DNA of 64,000 bases from Streptomyces sp. NBC_00285 (GTDB lineage Bacteria > Actinomycetota > Actinomycetes > Streptomycetales > Streptomycetaceae): assembly GCF_036174265.1 (NCBI RefSeq), contig NZ_CP108055.1, positions 7,998,001-8,062,000 of the forward strand, written 5' to 3'. The position numbers and the translations under genes were made by a program. Shown in pieces: positions 60,253 through 64,000 of the stretch (positions are counted from its first letter, which is position 1; each line of letters starts with the position of its first letter). The notes below the pieces were generated by a model, which was given only the letters and a program-made list of their open reading frames with translations, did not search any database and had not been told where the DNA came from.

Positions 60253-61526
60253 GCCGGGGCGAGGAGGTGCGCGGACTCAGCGACACGGAGGCCACGTTCG
60301 CGTACACCCATGTCCTCCTGCGCGGCAGCGGCCGGCTCACCACCACCTTCACGGTGCACGGCGTGTTCTCGCCCGAGCGGGTGGAGCGGGCCGTGGAGCG
60401 GTGGCTCGGACGGCTGCCGGTGCTGTCGCTGCGGATCGCCGGCAGCGACGGCAGCGACGGCAGGTTGTGGTTCCGGCAGGGTGCGCCGAGCGGCGCGCAC
60501 TCCGTCCTCGCGGCTGAGGCGGCCGGGGCGGACGACGGGCCGACGGGGGAGCGGCTGTGGCGGCTGCGGGCCGAGCCCGGTCCTGCGGGGGCGACGCGCT
60601 TTCGTCTCACCCTCCACCCCGCGATCTGTGACGGATACTCCGTCGGCCGGCTCGTACGGCCCCTGCTGGACGCCCTGTTCGACACCCCGGGCCTCGACGC
60701 CGCCGATCGCGCGCCGGAGGCCTTGCCGCCCGACACCGACGAACTCACCTACGAGGGCGGCGGCGGGTGTGTGTGCGGAGTGTGCGTGCCGGGGGCACCG
60801 CGACGGGCCCGGGCGGTGGCGCCGTTCCAGGACGACCGACACCCGCGGGCCGGGGGAGGCGGGGAGCGCGGGCTCGGTGACGGCCGTACGGCGGGTGCCG
60901 TGACGCTCGCGCTGACCCCGTACGAGAGCCGTCGGCTGCGCGACTGGTGCGGGGCGGGACAGCTGACCGTGAGCGGTTTCCTCACGACCGTCCTGGCGGA
61001 CGCACTCGCCCGGGAGACCGGTCGGACGGAGGTCACCGTGACCACGGCGATGTCCCTTCGCCGGCGGTACACCGAGCGGACGCTGATCTCCGAGCCGGGA
61101 TGTGTGCTGGGGACGGTGCGGGCCCGGCTGGGTGCCGGGGAGGCCGGTGATCCGCTGAGCCGGGCGCGGGCGAACGCGGCGGAGCTGTGCCTGGCCGGGC
61201 GGGCCTGGCGGCCGGAGCGGCGCGCGCACACCGGGATCCGCCGTGCCGTCGAGCGGGAGGCGAGGGCCCTGGGCCCGGAGTTGCGCGTCGTAGACGCGGG
61301 CTCGGTGGACACCGTGCTCGGCCCGCATGCCGCACGCGTCACGGGGTTCCGTACCGTCGCGGCCCGCGGTGCCGGCCGTCCCGGGAGTTCCCTGTATCTG
61401 TCCTCGTTCAAGGGCGCGTTGACCGCGTCCCTCACCTCGCAGGGGCTCGGTGAGCGGTGGGTGGCGCGGGCGGAGCGGGAGCTGAGCGAGGCCGCGCTGC
61501 TGCGCACCGCTTCTGTGTCTTTGTGA
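60249..61526 (+). CDS. Condensation-domain-like acyltransferase with altered HHxxxDG
   Basis: About 425 residues of the CoA-dependent acyltransferase/NRPS-condensation fold (N-terminal SDTEATFAYTHVLLRGSG, C-terminal solvent channel SSLYLSSFKGALTASLTSQG). The catalytic motif HHxxxDG reads HPAICDG (His123, Pro124, Asp128): the second, catalytic His is replaced by Pro. It may be inactive, use another base, or have a structural role. A Cys/Gly-rich insertion CVCGVCVPG lies in the middle. GTG at 60249 overlaps the upstream stop. Confidence 0.75.
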   Translation: MSRGEEVRGLSDTEATFAYTHVLLRGSGRLTTTFTVHGVFSPERVERAVERWLGRLPVLSLRIAGSDGSDGRLWFRQGAPSGAHSVLAAEAAGADDGPTGERLWRLRAEPGPAGATRFRLTLHPAICDGYSVGRLVRPLLDALFDTPGLDAADRAPEALPPDTDELTYEGGGGCVCGVCVPGAPRRARAVAPFQDDRHPRAGGGGERGLGDGRTAGAVTLALTPYESRRLRDWCGAGQLTVSGFLTTVLADALARETGRTEVTVTTAMSLRRRYTERTLISEPGCVLGTVRARLGAGEAGDPLSRARANAAELCLAGRAWRPERRAHTGIRRAVEREARALGPELRVVDAGSVDTVLGPHAARVTGFRTVAARGAGRPGSSLYLSSFKGALTASLTSQGLGERWVARAERELSEAALLRTASVSL

Positions 61527-61593
61527 AACCGCAGGTGACAGCGGTGCGGCGGCGCGGACTCGGCAAAGTCGCACTCGGTGGCGACCTCCACCT

Positions 61594-61623
61594 TGAAAAC
61601 AAAGAGTTCGTTCTCTATTTTTT
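61594..61623. promoter_or_regulatory. ARE-like AT-rich operator before the transposase-like gene
   Basis: The element AAAACAAAGAGTTCGTTCTC plus TATTTTTTT has AGAG/CTCT arms around TTCGTT and flanking A- and T-runs. It resembles the site at 49971-50000 (about 21 of 30 bases identical). It sits about 60 bp before the ATG at 61680 and is AT-rich against a GC-rich background. Control of the transposase-like/MFS operon by the butyrolactone receptor is the simplest reading. Confidence 0.6.
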
Positions 61624-61679
61624 TAGAGCGGGCCTCGAACCGGTGGGACCCGCCCAGTCCAGAGAAAGGGGAACGCGAC

Positions 61680-63029
61680 ATGGTGAGGGCGTTTTCCACG
61701 GTGGCTCCTCCCGGGCCCGCCGCGGCGACGGTCACGATCCCGGCCGTACGCGCGCAGAGTCCCCGGATCGGATCCTCGGACCACCCCGCCTTCGACGCCT
61801 TCGTCGCGGAGATCTTCGGGCGGCTGCCACGCGCCGACCAGCGCAGATGGGCCCATGTCTACACACGAGGCCTGCTCATGACGCCGGGACGCAAGACGGT
61901 ACGGCGGCTCGCGGCCGCCGGGTCCGACTCGGCCACGGCGGCCCAGGCGCTGCACCAGTTCGTCAACGCCAGCCCGTGGGACTGGGAACCGATCCGCGCC
62001 CGGCTGGCCGACTGGGTGCTCCGCAGGTCCGACCCCCGCGCCCTGCTCATCGGCACGGTGGTGCTGCCCAAGCGCGGTGACCGCTCCTGCGGAGTGCACC
62101 GCCGCTTCGTCCCGCAGGAGGGACGTACCGTCAACTGCCAGGTCGGCATCGGCGCGTTCCTCGCCGCGGACCGCGCGACGGTCCCCGTCGACTGGCGGCT
62201 GCTGCTGCCCGGAGCGTGGTCCGGGGACTCGCAAGTACGCAGCCGTGCCCGCATCCCCGAAGGCGCCGCCGGTGTCCAGGACTCGGCCGGCTCCCAGGCG
62301 CTGGACCTGCTCGACGGGGCCGGCCTGAGCCTGCCCGGCGCGGGACCGGACGCGGACGGGGTGCCGGTCGTAGCCGACCTGGTCGGATTCGCGGACACCG
62401 CGATGCTCGTCGGCGGGCTCGTGGCCCGAGGCCGGCACTTCGTCGTGGCCGCACCCGGCGACCTCGTCGTCCTCCCGGACCGGGCCGCGTCCGGGGCGTC
62501 CGGCGGATGGGCCGGTACCGGCTCCGCGCCCGCTCTCCAGCCGCGACAGCGGACCGCCGGCGGTCCGCTGCCCGCCCGTGACCTGCTCACCGCGCATGAC
62601 GTCCGGTCGCCGCACCAGCCCCCCGCGGCGGCGTCCGTGGTGCAGGTCCGCCTCCCCGGCATCCCCGTACCGCTCAGGCTGCTGGGGGAGCGCAGGCCGG
62701 ACGGGTCCGGCGGCGACCGGTTCTGGCTCACCGACCTCGTGGACCGGCCGGCCCACGAGGCTCTGACACTGGCCCGGCTGCACACGGGCGCCGCCGACAC
62801 CATGGACCGGCTGGCCGACGACTTCGGACTGCGCGCCTTCGAAGGGCGCTCGTACCCCGGCTGGCACCACCACATGACGCTGGTCTCCGCCGCCTTCGCC
62901 TACGGCACCCTCGGCCGCGCCGGAGCGCCCCCCTCCCACCCCGCCCGGGCCTCACGCGGACCACAGGCCGGCCGGCCCCCACGCCGCGCACGGACCCTGA
63001 CGACACCGACACGAACGGGATGCTCCTGA
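61680..63029 (+). CDS. IS701-transposase-like protein lacking the first catalytic Asp
   Basis: About 449 residues. Similarity to IS701-type DDE transposases is clear in RRWAHVYTRGLLMTPGRKTV, CGVHRRFVPQEGRTVNCQVG, DWRLLLPGAWSGD and FEGRSYPGWHHHMTL. The second and third acidic residues are present (Asp233 in VVADLVG, Glu388 in AFEGRS), but the position of the usual DDTxFxKKG is LIGTVVLPKRG, so the first Asp is lost. No terminal inverted repeats are seen. It probably is a domesticated protein, maybe a regulator. Its stop overlaps the MFS start (TGATG). Confidence 0.8.
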   Translation: MVRAFSTVAPPGPAAATVTIPAVRAQSPRIGSSDHPAFDAFVAEIFGRLPRADQRRWAHVYTRGLLMTPGRKTVRRLAAAGSDSATAAQALHQFVNASPWDWEPIRARLADWVLRRSDPRALLIGTVVLPKRGDRSCGVHRRFVPQEGRTVNCQVGIGAFLAADRATVPVDWRLLLPGAWSGDSQVRSRARIPEGAAGVQDSAGSQALDLLDGAGLSLPGAGPDADGVPVVADLVGFADTAMLVGGLVARGRHFVVAAPGDLVVLPDRAASGASGGWAGTGSAPALQPRQRTAGGPLPARDLLTAHDVRSPHQPPAAASVVQVRLPGIPVPLRLLGERRPDGSGGDRFWLTDLVDRPAHEALTLARLHTGAADTMDRLADDFGLRAFEGRSYPGWHHHMTLVSAAFAYGTLGRAGAPPSHPARASRGPQAGRPPRRARTLTTPTRTGCS

Positions 63030-64000
63030 TGGCCCTCCCCAAGGCGTTCTGGCTGCTGTGGTGCGGGCAGACCGTCAGCCGGCTCGGCACGCTCGCCCCC
63101 GCCTTCCTCGTCCTCTACCTGGAGCAGAACCACCTCGTCGCACCCGGCACGACACCGCTCGTCGTCGGACTCTTCGGGGCCGGTGTGGTGCTGTCCGGGC
63201 TGGTGGGAGGGGCGGTCGCCGATCTGATCGGGCCGCGCCGGACCATCGTCGCGGCGCAGCCGTTCACCGCGGGGATGGCGCTGCTGTTCGCCGTCGCCGA
63301 CCATGTGGCCGCACTGTGCGCGCTGTCGTTGATCACCGGGTTCCTGTCCGCCGTCGACCGGCCGGCCGGCGCCGGACTGATCTCGGCGATCGTGCCACAG
63401 GAGCAGTTCTCGAAGGCGTACAGCCTCTTCCTGGTGGGCTTCAACATCGGCATGTCGCTCAGCCCCGTACTCTCCGGGTTCCTGCTCGAAGTCAGCCCCG
63501 CAGCCCTCTTCGTCGTCTGGGCGGCCTCCAGCCTGATCTACGCCGCCCTGGTGTTCGCGGTGCCCGCCGACCCACCGTCCCGGGCAGCCGACCGGCCCGC
63601 CGGTGCCGCGGCCGCCCTGAAATCGGCCGCGCGCGGCATCGCCGAACCCTTCCGCACTCCCGTCCTCGTCGCCTTCCTGCTGCTGACGTTCCTGCTGGCC
63701 TGCATCTACCTCCAGGTCAACTCCGCGCTGCCGCTCGACATGCGGGACAGCGGACTGACCGCCGGGGGCATCGGATTCGTCCTCGCGGCCAACGCGGTGC
63801 TGTCCGTCCTGCTGCTGCCGCTGGTGCCCCGGCTCGTCGGCGGGATGCGCGCACACGTCCCGCTGATCCTGGCCGCCGCCTTCATGGCCGTCGGCTTCGG
63901 CGCCAACGTCCTGGCCGACAGCATGGTCTCCTTCACGCTCGCCACCGTCGTGTGGACGCTCGGAGAGGTGCTGTGGGCCCCGATGTCCGCGACCTTCATC
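63029..64000 (+). CDS. MFS transporter (3' partial)
   Basis: Runs off the right edge; at least 324 residues with about ten transmembrane helices so far. It starts MALPKAFWLLWCGQTVSRLG and has the motif A region GGAVADLIGPRRTIV between helices 2 and 3, then DRPAGAGLISAIVPQEQFSK. It fits DHA-type drug exporters and probably exports the cluster product or gives self-resistance. ATG at 63029 overlaps the preceding stop; an in-frame ATG at 63020 is also possible. Confidence 0.9.
   Translation, partial: MALPKAFWLLWCGQTVSRLGTLAPAFLVLYLEQNHLVAPGTTPLVVGLFGAGVVLSGLVGGAVADLIGPRRTIVAAQPFTAGMALLFAVADHVAALCALSLITGFLSAVDRPAGAGLISAIVPQEQFSKAYSLFLVGFNIGMSLSPVLSGFLLEVSPAALFVVWAASSLIYAALVFAVPADPPSRAADRPAGAAAALKSAARGIAEPFRTPVLVAFLLLTFLLACIYLQVNSALPLDMRDSGLTAGGIGFVLAANAVLSVLLLPLVPRLVGGMRAHVPLILAAAFMAVGFGANVLADSMVSFTLATVVWTLGEVLWAPMSATFI

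Noticed and set aside
61680..63029. Active insertion sequence
   Set aside because: First catalytic Asp is missing and no terminal inverted repeats or target duplications are visible; the gene is operonic with an exporter.

Overview
The window is high-GC actinobacterial DNA and almost certainly comes from a Streptomyces chromosome. The evidence is the codon bias, frequent GTG starts, 4-base start/stop overlaps, a gamma-butyrolactone (ScbA/ScbR-type) signalling pair, Streptomyces-type small proteins, a rare TTA leucine codon and a common Streptomyces intergenic hairpin. I saw no rRNA, tRNA, CRISPR array or intact insertion sequence.

Layout. 1-4.6 kb: the 3' part of an assimilatory nitrate reductase fused to a CysJ-like flavoprotein reductase. 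4.0-6.9 kb: a YcnI-like (DUF1775) protein between two paralogous Met/His-rich membrane proteins, then an ECF sigma factor with a 15-bp repeat array upstream. 7-10 kb: a divergent MarR/YceI pair with a clear operator pair, and a GT-C-like membrane glycosyltransferase. 10-13 kb: a SepF-like protein, a TTA-containing ATPase coupled to a MazG-like pyrophosphohydrolase, and a small hypothetical gene, followed by repeat-rich DNA. 13.4-19 kb: a peptide gene, an F420-type oxidoreductase and the Hen1-Pnkp RNA-repair operon. 19-24 kb: an SPFH protein/NAD-kinase-like pair, divergent arginine deiminase, ornithine carbamoyltransferase and an RsbW-like ATPase.

24-31.6 kb is a catabolic block for an aminobenzoyl-CoA type substrate: enoyl-CoA hydratase, fused FAD-monooxygenase/old-yellow-enzyme, PaaX regulator, aryl-CoA ligase, acyl-CoA dehydrogenase and RidA. 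The two outward promoter regions share an identical 13-mer containing a TGAC-N4-GTCA palindrome, which suggests a common operator. 31.6-36.7 kb holds small proteins and the modABC molybdate operon with a TOBE regulator; molybdate supply would also serve the nitrate reductase at the left end. 36.7-43.2 kb is a probable conflict/defence island: a TPR-CHAT protease in a tight three-gene operon and a divergent coupled pair of small genes. 43.4-46.8 kb is the efeUO-efeB iron uptake operon with an iron box. 46.8-48.9 kb is an EamA exporter with a divergent LysR regulator.

48.9 kb to the right edge looks like a hormone-controlled biosynthetic cluster that I cannot match to a known product. It has ScbA and ScbR homologues, a reductase-like epimerase, a second TetR regulator, SDR, nitrilase-family hydrolase, GH3-type acyl-amide synthetase, an alpha/beta hydrolase with a Cys nucleophile, an enolase-superfamily enzyme, an FAH-superfamily enzyme, a condensation-like acyltransferase with an altered HHxxxDG motif, an IS701-transposase-like protein that has lost its first catalytic Asp, and an MFS exporter that runs off the end. 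Similar AT-rich sites lie between scbA and scbR and before the transposase-like/MFS pair. The CHAT island and this cluster are the two best candidates for undescribed biology.
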